Positions 37,701-45,437 are shown, counted from the first letter of the stretch. The stretch: 62,653 bases of DNA from Paenibacillus lignilyticus (GCF_017942085.1 NZ_JAGKSP010000022.1:1-62653); one strand, 5' to 3'. Translations and numbers: made by a program. The notes: a model not told the origin generated them from the sequence alone.

Positions 37701-38253
37701 GGTCAATACGAACATAAATAATGTCCTTCGCATCGGTTTCAAGCTCCAGCCAAGCACCGCGGTTTGGAATCACCGTAGCCGTATAATTTTTCTTGCCGTT
37801 TTTGTCCACTTTCGTGCTAAAGTAAACGCTAGGTGAACGAACCAATTGGCTGACGATAACGCGTTCCGCGCCATTAATAATAAATGTGCCCGTCTCGGTC
37901 ATCAGCGGGAAATCGCCCATGAACACTTCTTGCTCTTTCACTTCGCCGGTTTCCTTGTTAATGAGTCGAACCTTCACACGCAGCGGTGCTGCATAGGTCA
38001 CGTCGCGTTCTTTCGACTCATCGACAGAGTACTTAGGCTCGCCAAGTGAATAGTCGATGAACTCAAGCATCAAATTACCTGTAAAATCCTGAATCGGCGA
38101 AATGTCTTGGAAAAGCTCAAGCAAGTCCTTCTCCAAAAACTTCTCGTACGATTTTTGTTGGATTTCAATCAGGTTCGGAACTTCGAGCACCTCGCGGATG
38201 CGGGCATAGCTTCTACGCGTGCGACGCCCATACTGAACAAGTTGTCCTGCCAA
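34708..38253 (-). CDS. rpoB: RNA polymerase subunit beta
   Basis: The 1181-residue subunit starts at a TTG (38253) with GGTGAGG 5 nt upstream and begins AGQLVQYGRRTRRSYARI after the initiator, as in Bacillus. The open frame extends 80 codons further upstream, but that part is leader RNA and has no start signal. The rifampicin cluster SQFMDQTNPLAELTHKRR has the normal sensitive-type residues. GEMEVWALEAYGAAYTLQE near the C-terminus is conserved. The C-terminal tail is acidic. Confidence 0.98.
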   Translation of the reverse strand: MAGQLVQYGRRTRRSYARIREVLEVPNLIEIQQKSYEKFLEKDLLELFQDISPIQDFTGNLMLEFIDYSLGEPKYSVDESKERDVTYAAPLRVKVRLINKETGEVKEQEVFMGDFPLMTETGTFIINGAERVIVSQLVRSPSVYFSTKVDKNGKKNYTATVIPNRGAWLELETDAKDIIYVRIDRTRKIPVTVLLRALGFGTDAEILELLGHDEYIRNTLDKDNTDSTEKALIEIYERLRPGEPPTLDNAKSLLVARFFDPKRYDLANVGRYKINKKLHIKNRLFNQRLAETLFDPSTGEILAEAGQMIDRRLLDELIPHLENNVGFKTYNVANGVLDADSIPLQTVSVFSPLDETKVIKVIANGIIDKAVKHITPADIIASINYFIDLLHGVGSTDDIDHLGNRRLRSVGELLQNQFRIGLSRMERVVRERMSIQDANAITPQALINIRPVIASIKEFFGSSQLSQFMDQTNPLAELTHKRRLSALGPGGLTRERAGFEVRDVHNSHYGRMCPIETPEGPNIGLINSLSTFARINEYGFIEAPYRWVDPKTAIVTEQIAYLTADEEDNYVIAQANAKLTPDGKFLEDAVIVRYNKQADNILTMPTERVDYMDVSPKQVVSVATALIPFLENDDSNRALMGSNMQRQAVPLLIPKSPLVGTGMEHKSAKDSGVCIVAKYDGVIERVSANEIWLRRVEMIDGKPVTGDLVKSKLHKFMRSNQGTCINQRPICRKGDIVKKGDILADGPSTEMGELALGRNVVVAFMTWEGYNYEDAILLSEKLVKEDVYTSIHIEEYESEARDTKLGPEEITRDIPNVGEEALRNLDERGIIRVGAEISAGDILVGKVTPKGVTELTAEERLLHAIFGEKAREVRDTSLRVPHGTDGIVVDVKVFTRENGDELPPGVNQLVRAYIAQKRKISEGDKMAGRHGNKGVIARILPEEDMPFLPDGTPVEVVLNPLGVPSRMNIGQVLEVHLGMACKRLGIHAATPVFDGAREYDVFDSMEEAGMQRNGKTVLYDGRSGEPFEREVTVGVMYMIKLAHMVDDKIHARSTGPYSLVTQQPLGGKAQFGGQRFGEMEVWALEAYGAAYTLQEILTVKSDDVVGRVKTYESIVKGENVPEPGVPESFKVLIKELQSLGMDVKILSENEEEIEMKEMDDEDDAATDKLNLNLEGAEVGVE

Positions 38254-38631
38254 CTTAACCTCACCCCTCATGTCTGCTTCACAGAAAGTGAACAATGACC
38301 TTGTATAAACAAGCTTAAACAGTTCGCTAATCGTACCCGTAAATGTGCGAGCTTGACCGCGAACGTTTATCACATTGTTAAAACCAGAATGTGCAGCAGG
38401 CAAATTCTGATTCAAATAAAGAAAAGCCCTTATCGAGAAATCGAAAAAAGAGCATGCTTCTGTCAGCCACAACTCTGTGGTACAATAAACCACAAAAGTC
38501 TCATATCAAGTAATTTTGACCCAAAATGTAAACATTATACGTCAAATCCGCTGTTTCTATTCATTTAAAAAAGCGCTTGACATTTTAGTGGACTAAAGAG
38601 ATTGTGCCCATTTTAATGCTGACATTTTATA
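38254..38631 (-). promoter_or_regulatory. long untranslated leader of rpoB
   Basis: About 370 nt separate the promoter at 38632-38660 from the rpoB start. The interval holds a second isolated TATAAT (38534-38539) without a good -35, a GTGG/CCAC hairpin near 38474-38493, and several T-runs. No protein in it has a ribosome binding site. Attenuation is possible, but no single decisive terminator is seen. Confidence 0.5.
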
Positions 38632-38660
38632 ATGATATCACATTAGAAAAGTCAAGTCAA
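38632..38660 (-). promoter_or_regulatory. overlapping sigma-A promoters of rpoB
   Basis: TTGACT (38655-38660) pairs at 17 nt with TATCAT (38632-38637). A second TTGACT shifted by five bases pairs at 18 nt with TATAAA. The two overlapping promoters lie 20 nt beyond the rsmC stop codon. Confidence 0.75.
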
Positions 38661-38679
38661 CAAAATGTTGCGTTTTTTC

Positions 38680-39282
38680 CTAGACTTCCTTCTGTGCCCT
38701 GAATATGCGATATCCCTTTTCTTTCGTAACCTCTTCCACGTTTCCGAAAACCGCTTCGAGCTTCGCCGCCGCAGACGGCGCGCCTTGCTTCTTCTGGATG
38801 ACCACCCACATCGCCCCGCCCGGCACCAACAACTTCGCACCTTCTTCAAATATCCGATGGACAACCTCTTTGCCCGCCCGGATCGGCGGATTCGTAATGA
38901 TCGTGTCGAAGGTTTGATCCTTCACCTGTTCATAAATGTCGCTTTGCAGTACTGTTGCGTTCAAGACGCCGTTTAACTTCAAATTCTCCGTCGCCAGCGC
39001 AACTGCACGTTCATTAATGTCGATCATCGTCACATGCCCTTGTTCAGCCAGCTTCGCTGCTGTAATGCCCATCGGTCCATAGCCGCAGCCGACATCCAGC
39101 ACCTTCGCTTGCTTATCCAACTGAAGGGCTTCGACAAGAACTCGACTGCCAAAGTCTATGCCTGTTTTCGAGAAAACGCCTGCATCCGTCATAAAACGCA
39201 GTTTATATCCACGAAGCTCGGTCTCGAGAAGATGCCGATCATGCGCGATACCCGGTGTACGTGTGTAATAATGGTCTGACAT
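38680..39282 (-). CDS. rsmC: class I SAM-dependent methyltransferase, RsmC-like (YbxB)
   Basis: The 200-residue protein has the SAM-binding motif LDVGCGYGPMG and the NPPI motif of N-methylating enzymes (TNPPIRAGK). Homologues are annotated as 16S rRNA m2G methyltransferases. It occupies the rplL-rpoB interval as in Bacillus. Two adjacent ATGs (39285 and 39282) follow GGGAGG; the second has the better spacing. A strong hairpin after rplL lies just upstream, so expression probably depends on partial readthrough. Confidence 0.88.
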   Translation of the reverse strand: MSDHYYTRTPGIAHDRHLLETELRGYKLRFMTDAGVFSKTGIDFGSRVLVEALQLDKQAKVLDVGCGYGPMGITAAKLAEQGHVTMIDINERAVALATENLKLNGVLNATVLQSDIYEQVKDQTFDTIITNPPIRAGKEVVHRIFEEGAKLLVPGGAMWVVIQKKQGAPSAAAKLEAVFGNVEEVTKEKGYRIFRAQKEV

Positions 39283-39317
39283 CATATCCCTCCCATCCGG
39301 AACAACCTTAAAATCAA

Positions 39318-39353
39318 GGAAACCCCTTGAAGCCGAAGCTTCAAGGGGTTTCC
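39318..39353 (-). terminator. hairpin after rplL, partial terminator
   Basis: A perfect 16-bp stem (GGAAACCCCTTGAAGC with its complement) and a 4-nt loop starts 15 nt after the rplL stop. On minus it is followed by TTGATTTT, a broken T-run suggesting incomplete termination that lets some transcripts enter rsmC. Confidence 0.7.
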
Positions 39354-39367
39354 GCCATAAGCGGTTA

Positions 39368-39727
39368 TTACTTCACTTCTACGGAAGCGCCTGCTTCTTC
39401 AAGCTTAGCTTTGATAGCGTCAGCGTCTTCTTTGGAGATTCTTTCTTTAACTGGTTTTGGAGCGCCGTCAACAAGGTCTTTCGCTTCTTTCAGGCCAAGA
39501 CCTGTGATTTCGCGAACTGCTTTGATAACGTTGATTTTGGAAGCGCCAGCGTTGTTCAAGATTACGTCGAACTCAGTTTGCTCTTCAACTACAACAGCTG
39601 CTGCGCCTGCTGCTGCAACTGGTGCTGCAGCTGTTACGCCGAATTCTTCTTCGATTGCTTTAACCAGGTCGTTCAGTTCCAGAACGTTCATGCCTTTAAT
39701 GGCTTCCAAGATTTGTTCTTTACTCAT
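39368..39727 (-). CDS. rplL: 50S ribosomal protein L7/L12
   Basis: The 119-residue protein has the dimerisation domain (MSKEQILEAIKGMNVLELND), an Ala-rich hinge (about 33-50), and the factor-binding domain with KINVIKAVREITGLGLKEAK. The ATG at 39727 has GGAGG 8 nt upstream. Multiple copies form the ribosomal stalk with L10. Confidence 0.99.
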   Translation of the reverse strand: MSKEQILEAIKGMNVLELNDLVKAIEEEFGVTAAAPVAAAGAAAVVVEEQTEFDVILNNAGASKINVIKAVREITGLGLKEAKDLVDGAPKPVKERISKEDADAIKAKLEEAGASVEVK

Positions 39728-39823
39728 TAGATAAACCTCCAATAGTTTGTTTTGTTTTTGTATTATTTCCGAAAGCCGAGTCAGCCACAGACTGCCTCAA
39801 GCCAAACATTCTTAGATAAATGC

Positions 39824-39846
39824 TGTGTCAAGCTGAGCTTGACACA
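39824..39846 (-). other. hairpin between rplJ and rplL
   Basis: TGTGTCAAGC and GCTTGACACA form a perfect 10-bp stem with a 3-nt loop 12 nt after the rplJ stop. No T-run follows. It may mark a processing site or help set the high L12 to L10 ratio. Confidence 0.55.
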
Positions 39847-39858
39847 AACCAATTATCT

Positions 39859-40356
39859 TTAAGCTTCTTGTTTCTCTGCAACAGCTTTAACTGCAAGAGC
39901 AAAGTTGCGCATTGGAGCTTGAAGCACGCTGAGAAGCATGGATAGCAAACCTTCTTTGGAAGGTAGATCCGCCAGTGCTTTGATTTCTTCCGCGTTGAAG
40001 ACTTGACCTTCAACTACGCCACCCTTAAGTTTAAGTGCGTCGTTTTTCTTAGCGAAATCAGCCAAAATCTTAGCTGGAGCAACTGCATCCTCTTTGCTGA
40101 AAGCGATAGCCGTAGGGCCAGCCAGAACAGCATCCAATTCAGACAGTTCCGCTTGTGCAGTTGCACGACGAACGAGGGAGTTTTTCAATACTTGGAACTC
40201 GATGTTCGCTTCGCGCAATTGTTTGCGGAGCTCAGTTACTTGCTTCACGTTAAGTCCACGATAATCAGCAACAACTGTGCAGGAACTCTCGCGAAGTTTA
40301 GTCGTGATGTCTGCAACAGCCAGCTCTTTACCTTGAATGATTTTTGCGTTTGCCAT
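39859..40356 (-). CDS. rplJ: 50S ribosomal protein L10
   Basis: The 165-residue protein has CTVVADYRGLNVKQVTELRK and the C-terminal helix that carries L7/L12 dimers. The ATG at 40356 has GGGAGGTG upstream. L10 with L12 is known to repress its own mRNA through the leader, present here at 40424-40562. Confidence 0.98.
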   Translation of the reverse strand: MANAKIIQGKELAVADITTKLRESSCTVVADYRGLNVKQVTELRKQLREANIEFQVLKNSLVRRATAQAELSELDAVLAGPTAIAFSKEDAVAPAKILADFAKKNDALKLKGGVVEGQVFNAEEIKALADLPSKEGLLSMLLSVLQAPMRNFALAVKAVAEKQEA

Positions 40357-40423
40357 AATGTACACCTCCCGTTATGTTGTCAACATCCCGATTAATGCAG
40401 CGGAATCCTTCCACGCGATGCAT

Positions 40424-40562
40424 GAGAAAGGCCCCCGCAGACGTAGCGAAGGCCATGATGGTCCGTAAATCACTTCCTGCCAATCGGCGAAAAGCGCACA
40501 AACACGTTTATCATAACACCTCGGTAGGAAATTAAGCCGTGCAGGCACCTACTGTCTTCGGT
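40424..40562 (-). promoter_or_regulatory. L10 leader (rplJ-rplL autoregulatory RNA) with attenuator
   Basis: The transcript contains CCGAAGACAGTAGGTGCC and TTTCCTACCGAGGTG (40517-40562), the conserved pairing and binding core of the Firmicute L10 leader. Downstream GGCC-TTCGC and GCG-GGGGCC followed by TTTCT (40424-40456) form a likely attenuator. Known L10 leaders sense free L10-L12 complex, so the same control is inferred here. Confidence 0.82.
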
Positions 40563-40593
40563 ATGCATATTCGATTATCAACTTCTGTTTCTC

Positions 40594-41286
40594 TTAGCGG
40601 AACGAAGCAGCGTTCAAACGAGCGCCTGGACCCATTGTCGAGGAAACAGAAATACCTTTCAGGTAAACCCCTTTAGCTGCAGCCGGTTTTGCACGGTTCA
40701 GCGCATCGATCAGTGTTTTCAAGTTTTCGTTCAGCTTCTCGGAGTCGAACGATACTTTACCGATTGGTGCATGGATTTGACCTGCTCTGTCAAGACGGTA
40801 TTCAATCTTACCAGCCTTGATTTCTTGAACGGCTTTCGTAACGTCAAACGTTACTGTACCCGCTTTAGGGTTAGGCATAAGGCCTTTACCACCGAGGATA
40901 CGGCCGAGTTTACCAACTTCAGCCATCATGTCCGGAGTTGCAACGCAAACGTCGAACTCGAACCAGCCTTGTTGGATTTTTGCGATTACGTCAGCATCGC
41001 CAACATAATCTGCGCCTGCTGCTTCTGCTTCTTTGGCTTTTTCGCCCTTAGCAAAAACGAGTACGCGTTTTGTTTTACCAGTACCGTGAGGAAGTACAAC
41101 TACGCCACGAACTGCTTGGTCTTGTTTCTTAGGGTCTACACCCAAACGTACAGCAACTTCAACCGTTTCGTCGAATTTAGCTGTAGCGGCTTTCTTAACG
41201 AGTTCAATCGCTTCAGCAGCCTCGTACGTTGCTTCAACATCGATCAGCTTAACAGCTTCAAGATATTTTTTACCGTGTTTAGCCAT
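40594..41286 (-). CDS. rplA: 50S ribosomal protein L1
   Basis: The 230-residue protein contains GTGKTKRVLVFAKGEKAKEA and GKGLMPNPKAGTVTFDVTKA, diagnostic of L1. L1 moves deacylated tRNA from the E site and in many bacteria represses the L11 operon by binding its mRNA. The 131-bp rplK-rplA gap contains small hairpins, including CGAAGC/GCTTCG at about 41356-41371, that could be part of such a site. Confidence 0.98.
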   Translation of the reverse strand: MAKHGKKYLEAVKLIDVEATYEAAEAIELVKKAATAKFDETVEVAVRLGVDPKKQDQAVRGVVVLPHGTGKTKRVLVFAKGEKAKEAEAAGADYVGDADVIAKIQQGWFEFDVCVATPDMMAEVGKLGRILGGKGLMPNPKAGTVTFDVTKAVQEIKAGKIEYRLDRAGQIHAPIGKVSFDSEKLNENLKTLIDALNRAKPAAAKGVYLKGISVSSTMGPGARLNAASFR

Positions 41287-41417
41287 TAGAATTCTCCTCC
41301 TTATGTGGTAGTAACGGAAAATCCTCCCTACGAAAGGGAGATCCTCCCACCTGAGCGAAGCAGCGCTTCGTCAGTCAGACAACGCCATCTGGTGTGTCTT
41401 CTGTCAGCCGTTAACGA

Positions 41418-41843
41418 CTAGTCTTCAACTACAACGCCCATGCTGCGCGCAGTACCTTCAACCATGCGCATAGCTGCTTCTACAGAAGCTGCGTTGAGGT
41501 CAGGCATTTTTTGTTCAGCGATCTCACGAACGACAGAACGTTTAACCGTCGCAACTTTCTTCTTGTTCGGCTCACCGGAACCTTTAGCAATCTTAGCAGC
41601 AACGCGAAGAAGTACTGCAGCCGGCGGCGTTTTCGTTTCGAAAGTAAACGAGCGATCTTCAAAAACAGTGATTACAACCGGGATAATCAAACCAGCTTGA
41701 TCTGCAGTACGAGCGTTAAACTCTTTACAGAAAGCCATGATGTTAACCCCTGCTTGACCTAGCGCTGGACCGATCGGCGGAGCCGGATTCGCTTTACCCG
41801 CTGGAACTTGCAGTTTAACCAACTTGATGACCTTTTTTGCCAT
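41418..41843 (-). CDS. rplK: 50S ribosomal protein L11
   Basis: The 141-residue protein has LQVPAGKANPAPPIGPALGQ, the thiopeptide-sensitive N-terminal domain, and the C-terminal rRNA-binding domain. The ATG at 41843 has AAGGAGGTG 7 nt upstream. L11 is also needed for stringent-response signalling by Rel. Confidence 0.99.
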   Translation of the reverse strand: MAKKVIKLVKLQVPAGKANPAPPIGPALGQAGVNIMAFCKEFNARTADQAGLIIPVVITVFEDRSFTFETKTPPAAVLLRVAAKIAKGSGEPNKKKVATVKRSVVREIAEQKMPDLNAASVEAAMRMVEGTARSMGVVVED

Positions 41844-41894
41844 GATGAACACCTCCTTGCCGTAATAATCACATGCAAGTCCAAGATAACGCGA

Positions 41895-42437
41895 TTAGAC
41901 TTTCTCTACTTGATTGTAGTCAAGCTCAACCGGCGTTTCTCTTCCGAACATGTTGACATGCACCTTCAGCTTACTCTTGTCGAGCAGAATTTCTTCCACT
42001 GTTCCGACAAAGTTAGCGAATGGCCCGACTTTAACACGCACCGTTTCCTTCAAATCGAATTCGATTTTAGGCTTCGGCTCTTCCATGCCCATGTGGCGCA
42101 AAATTTGTTCCACTTCATCAGGCAGAAGCGGTGTTGGTTTTGAACCTGAGCCGGTCGAACCGACAAATCCGGTCACGCCGGGTGTGTTGCGAACGACATA
42201 CCAGGAATCATCCGTCTGAACCATTTCCACAAGAACATAGCCGGGGTAAACTTTACGCATGACGGTTTTTTTCTTGCCGTCTTTGTCTACCACTTCTTCT
42301 TCCATAGGAACAAGCACACGGAAAATCTTGTCTTCCATGCCCATAGATTCAACACGTTTCTCCAAGTTCGCTTTTACTTTGTTCTCATACCCTGAATAGG
42401 TGTGAACAACATACCATCTTTTCTCCATCGTTTCCAT
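41895..42437 (-). CDS. nusG: transcription termination/antitermination factor NusG
   Basis: The 180-residue protein has the NGN domain (KRWYVVHTYSGYENKVKANL, and PGYVLVEMVQTDDSWYVVRN) and a C-terminal KOW domain with GPFANFVGTVEEI. NusG couples RNA polymerase to the ribosome and affects pausing. The first ATG has AAGGGTGG 6 nt upstream. The order secE-nusG-rplK is standard. Confidence 0.98.
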   Translation of the reverse strand: METMEKRWYVVHTYSGYENKVKANLEKRVESMGMEDKIFRVLVPMEEEVVDKDGKKKTVMRKVYPGYVLVEMVQTDDSWYVVRNTPGVTGFVGSTGSGSKPTPLLPDEVEQILRHMGMEEPKPKIEFDLKETVRVKVGPFANFVGTVEEILLDKSKLKVHVNMFGRETPVELDYNQVEKV

Positions 42438-42460
42438 AACAAGCCACCCTTGGCCCCTTC

Positions 42461-42670
42461 TTAAACAATCAGTTCGACCAATGCGGAAATCCCGATGTCA
42501 AGAACCCAGAAGTAAATTGTCACAGCTATAATCGTAAAGAACACTACGAGTGTATAGCTTGTCAATTCCTTACGGCTTGGCCAGCGGACTTTCTTTAATT
42601 CCGCGAAGCTGTCGGTGAAGAAGGAAAAAGTCGACCCGAAGCTTTGCTTCAGCTTAGCTAAAAATGCCAC
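42461..42670 (-). CDS. secE: preprotein translocase subunit SecE
   Basis: The protein of about 69 residues has the SecE motif AELKKVRWPSRKELTSYT followed by a single membrane helix (about 37-60). The best start is a GTG at 42670, 9 nt after GGAGG; the TTG and GTG just upstream sit on or too near the binding site. It clamps SecY. Confidence 0.95.
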   Translation of the reverse strand: MAFLAKLKQSFGSTFSFFTDSFAELKKVRWPSRKELTSYTLVVFFTIIAVTIYFWVLDIGISALVELIV

Positions 42671-42693
42671 GTCCACCAACCTCCATAATGACC

Positions 42694-42843
42694 TTATCGA
42701 GTTTCGCGATGAGGAGTATGCTCGTTACAATACTTGCAAAACTTCTTCATCTCAATACGGTCGGGGTGATTCCGTTTGTTCTTGCTGGAAGCATAGTTTC
42801 TTTGTTTGCAGTTTGTGCAAGCCAACGTAATAATTACCCGCAT
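42694..42843 (-). CDS. rpmG: 50S ribosomal protein L33
   Basis: A 49-codon gene encodes MRVIITLACTNCKQRNYASS and ends EHTPHRETR. Cysteines in CTNC and CKYC form the zinc site of the Zn-type L33. GGGAGGTG lies just before the ATG. It heads the rpmG-secE-nusG-rplK-rplA group. Confidence 0.97.
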   Translation of the reverse strand: MRVIITLACTNCKQRNYASSKNKRNHPDRIEMKKFCKYCNEHTPHRETR

Positions 42844-42923
42844 TGCTGACACCTCCCGAACTTACCATAAATAAATAAAGTGTAAAACGTTGTATGTGAA
42901 CCAGCCTGATTCTGAACCCATAA

Positions 42924-42946
42924 TAAAAAAAGACCTATTTAGGGCT
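42924..42946 (-). other. hairpin with T-run at the start of the rpmG transcript
   Basis: In transcript sense AGCCCT-AAAT-AGGTCT (one mismatch) is followed by TTTTTTT, beginning only a few nt after the predicted start near 42948. It looks like a miniature terminator but is unusually promoter-proximal. Confidence 0.4.
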
Positions 42947-42954
42947 ACCAAAAC

Positions 42955-42983
42955 ACTTTATCACAAGCAATAGGTAGTGTCAA
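42955..42983 (-). promoter_or_regulatory. sigma-A promoter of rpmG-secE-nusG-rplK-rplA
   Basis: Consensus TTGACA (42978-42983), a 17-nt spacer and TAAAGT (42955-42960). The 331-bp interval between rpmG and sigH contains this promoter, the leader hairpin at 42924-42946 and the sigH terminator, and no credible gene. Confidence 0.82.
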
Positions 42984-43136
42984 CGGAAAACTATTCCTGC
43001 ACACTTGCTATTCTCGTGCTGCTTGCTCACATCTCAGACAGGGCGACAACAACACAAAAAAAGCCGACAACTTCCATTCCGCAGTAAACAGTATGATCCG
43101 GATAAGGACAATTCAAACACCGAAAAGCCCTCCCAT

Positions 43137-43160
43137 TAAAAAAGAGCCGCAATCGGCTCC
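43137..43160 (-). terminator. intrinsic terminator of sigH
   Basis: GAGCCG-ATTG-CGGCTC in transcript sense, followed by TTTTTTAA, 15 nt after the sigH stop codon. Confidence 0.92.
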
Positions 43161-43174
43161 CTGGTTTCATCCAT

Positions 43175-43825
43175 TTAGCTACCAATATCACGCAATTCCA
43201 AATACCGTTCGAGCTTCCGTTTCACCCGTTGAAGCGCATTATCAATGGATTTCACATGCCGATCCAAATCAACAGCGATCTCTTGATAGGATCTTCCGTC
43301 CAAATAGAGCATAAGCACTTTGCGTTCAAGATCACTGAGGATCTCGGACATCTTATCCTCAAGACCGACAAACTCTTCTTGATTGATAATGAGTTCTTCC
43401 GGATCCGAAACTCTCGTACCGCAAATGACATCAAGCAGCGTGCGATCCGAATCTTCGTCATAGATTGGCTTGTCCAACGAAACATAAGAATTAAGCGGGA
43501 TATGCTTCTGACGGGTTGCCGTCTTGATCGCCGTAATAATCTGCCTAGTGATGCACAGTTCGGCGAAGGCCTTGAAAGAAGCTAACTTATCACCCTTAAA
43601 ATCTCGAATCGCCTTATAAAGGCCAATCATGCCTTCTTGGACGATATCTTCGCGGTCGGCCCCAATCAAGAAGTAGGAACGCGCTTTGGCTCGGACAAAG
43701 TTCTTGTATTTATTGATTAAATATTCCAGCGCTTCGCCGTCACCCTCGCGAACCGTCTCGACAATGTCCTCGTCCGTTTTGCAGTCATAATCCAGCGTTT
43801 TCCATTCTCTGAGGTCGATGCTCAC
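43175..43825 (-). CDS. sigH: RNA polymerase sigma factor SigH (Spo0H)
   Basis: The 216-residue sigma-70 family factor has region 2 with REDIVQEGMIGLYKAIRDF and CITRQIITAIKTATRQKHIP, and region 4 with DGRSYQEIAVDLDRHVKSID. In Bacillus SigH directs transition-state and early sporulation genes. The GTG at 43825 has GGAGG 8 nt upstream; a TTG at 43831 is too close. It has its own promoter and a strong terminator, so it is transcribed apart from the ribosomal operon. Confidence 0.96.
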   Translation of the reverse strand: MSIDLREWKTLDYDCKTDEDIVETVREGDGEALEYLINKYKNFVRAKARSYFLIGADREDIVQEGMIGLYKAIRDFKGDKLASFKAFAELCITRQIITAIKTATRQKHIPLNSYVSLDKPIYDEDSDRTLLDVICGTRVSDPEELIINQEEFVGLEDKMSEILSDLERKVLMLYLDGRSYQEIAVDLDRHVKSIDNALQRVKRKLERYLELRDIGS

Positions 43826-43976
43826 GAACAATCCCTCCGGCTCGAAAGGCGTACAATGCCCAAAACTATCAGTAGCTTAATCTATATACCGGCGCGCAAT
43901 GTCTCAAAAAACCAGAGCAAATAATAGAGCTGAAACAACCTTCCAGCACGTACCCTACGTGTAGAAACTTAGACTC

Positions 43977-44006
43977 AGTATACATTATGTAACCTTCAAC
44001 CGTCAA
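43977..44006 (-). promoter_or_regulatory. sigma-A promoter of sigH
   Basis: TTGACG (44001-44006), an 18-nt spacer and TATACT (43977-43982), giving a leader of about 145 nt. In Bacillus sigH is repressed by AbrB, but no operator can be read by eye here. Confidence 0.7.
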
Positions 44007-44118
44007 TGAGGATCCCGCCGAAAACATGCTAATTATCTAGCAAAAATGGGAATTCCCACCGACTCCGACGAGAATTTTGTCCTATTATCTCACATGCTAG
44101 TAACACGCAGTCGAGCGC

Positions 44119-44640
44119 TTACATTTGGCCTCTGCGCCATTTTTCCAATTTCATGCGAACATCCATGCTGATATTACCGTCCAGCTCATTGCGAACCGTC
44201 GTTTTCTGCTCGACCTTTCGTTCTATCGCTTTGCGATTTTGCTGGATTTCGATCAGCAGTTCTCTGGCGGATTTCCGCAGTGCACCTTTTCCGAAAGTGA
44301 CCGCCTGCTCAGCCATATCCGATGTCGCGACATGAATGTTTCGGCTTCGAAGCGCAAGCTCCGATGCCAGCCGCTCAATACAAGCATCCGCTGTTTCCTT
44401 CTCCTTCGTAAACACGACGGTAAGCCTATGCTGTTTGAACGTGGAGCCCACTCCGGGAACTTGATGCGCATCGAATACCACGATAACCTTCATGCCGGTG
44501 AAGCCTTGATAGTCCGCCAGCATTTCCAGCAGCCGATCCCGCGCATCCTCCAGATCCCTGTCACCCAAAGCTGACAGAACCGGCCAAGCACCGATCATAT
44601 TGTAGCCGTCAACCAGCAGAACGTCATCCCGCCGCTTCAT
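44119..44640 (-). CDS. rae1: NYN-domain ribonuclease, YacP/Rae1 type
   Basis: The 173-residue protein has the PIN-like NYN fold with VLLVDGYNMIGAWP at the start, VIVVFDAH, and an acidic triad continued at TSDMAEQ. Bacillus Rae1 cleaves mRNA inside the translating ribosome A site. A charged C-terminal helix (about 125-173) is typical. It is last in the cysE-cysS-mrnC-rlmB-rae1 group, 3 bp after rlmB. Confidence 0.9.
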   Translation of the reverse strand: MKRRDDVLLVDGYNMIGAWPVLSALGDRDLEDARDRLLEMLADYQGFTGMKVIVVFDAHQVPGVGSTFKQHRLTVVFTKEKETADACIERLASELALRSRNIHVATSDMAEQAVTFGKGALRKSARELLIEIQQNRKAIERKVEQKTTVRNELDGNISMDVRMKLEKWRRGQM

Positions 44641-44643
44641 CGC

Positions 44644-45408
44644 CTACTTGGAGAGGCGCTGCCGCAAGACTTCGTACATCAGCACACCTGCTGCAACGGA
44701 CGCGTTTAGTGAATTCAATTGGCCGTTCATCGGCAGCTTGATGAGGAAATCGCATTTCTCACGAATCAGTCGCCCGATTCCTTTTGCTTCATTCCCAATG
44801 ACAATCGCAAGCGGCATATCGAACTTTGTAGAGGAGGAATACACATCCTGCTTCGCGCCAACGTCAGCGCCCGCTACCCAAACGCCCGCTTCCTTCAGCT
44901 TATCAATCGTTTGTGCCATATTCGTAATGCGAGCAACCGGCATGTACTCGACTGCACCTGCCGATGTTTTGGAAACCGTAGCTGTCAGCGAAGCCGAGCG
45001 GCGCTTCGGAATGATAACGCCATGTACGCCGGTACATTCAGCTGTCCGCAGAATAGAGCCTAAGTTATGCGGATCTTCAATTTCATCGAGCAGCAAGAAG
45101 AATGGCAGCTCGCCGCTTTCTTTAGCCCGCGCAAGAAGTTCATCAATCTCGTAGTACCGGTAGGCTGCCGCTTGTGCAACAACACCTTGATGCGGGACGC
45201 CCTCCACCATTTGGTCCAGCTTCCGTTTGTCCACGATCTGTACGACAAGTCCCGCTTTCTTCGCTTCCAGCATAATCGGCTGGGCAGCTTTCTGCGCTTG
45301 CTCCGCCACCCAAATTTTGTTGATTTCGCGTCCGGAGCGCAGTGCTTCCATTACGGGATGCTTGCCTGCGATCCATTCCTGTGTATCTTCTTCAACCTCG
45401 CGCATCAT
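44644..45408 (-). CDS. rlmB: 23S rRNA 2'-O-methyltransferase, TrmH/RlmB family
   Basis: The 254-residue SPOUT enzyme has the three TrmH motifs: DEIEDPHNLGSILRTAE, IVIGNEAKGIG and LNSLNASVAAGVLMYE. The N-terminal domain (about 10-85) is the L7Ae-like substrate-binding domain. Family members methylate G2251 of 23S rRNA. Two adjacent ATGs follow AGGAGG, and the exact start is ambiguous by one codon. Confidence 0.92.
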   Translation of the reverse strand: MMREVEEDTQEWIAGKHPVMEALRSGREINKIWVAEQAQKAAQPIMLEAKKAGLVVQIVDKRKLDQMVEGVPHQGVVAQAAAYRYYEIDELLARAKESGELPFFLLLDEIEDPHNLGSILRTAECTGVHGVIIPKRRSASLTATVSKTSAGAVEYMPVARITNMAQTIDKLKEAGVWVAGADVGAKQDVYSSSTKFDMPLAIVIGNEAKGIGRLIREKCDFLIKLPMNGQLNSLNASVAAGVLMYEVLRQRLSK

Positions 45409-45437
45409 TAACCTCCTTAAGTATGTCTCGTCTGCTT

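Noticed and set aside
38254..38493. Eighty-codon N-terminal extension of rpoB
   Set aside because: It reads through the leader RNA, lacks a start signal, and the downstream TTG with GGTGAGG gives the conserved N-terminus.
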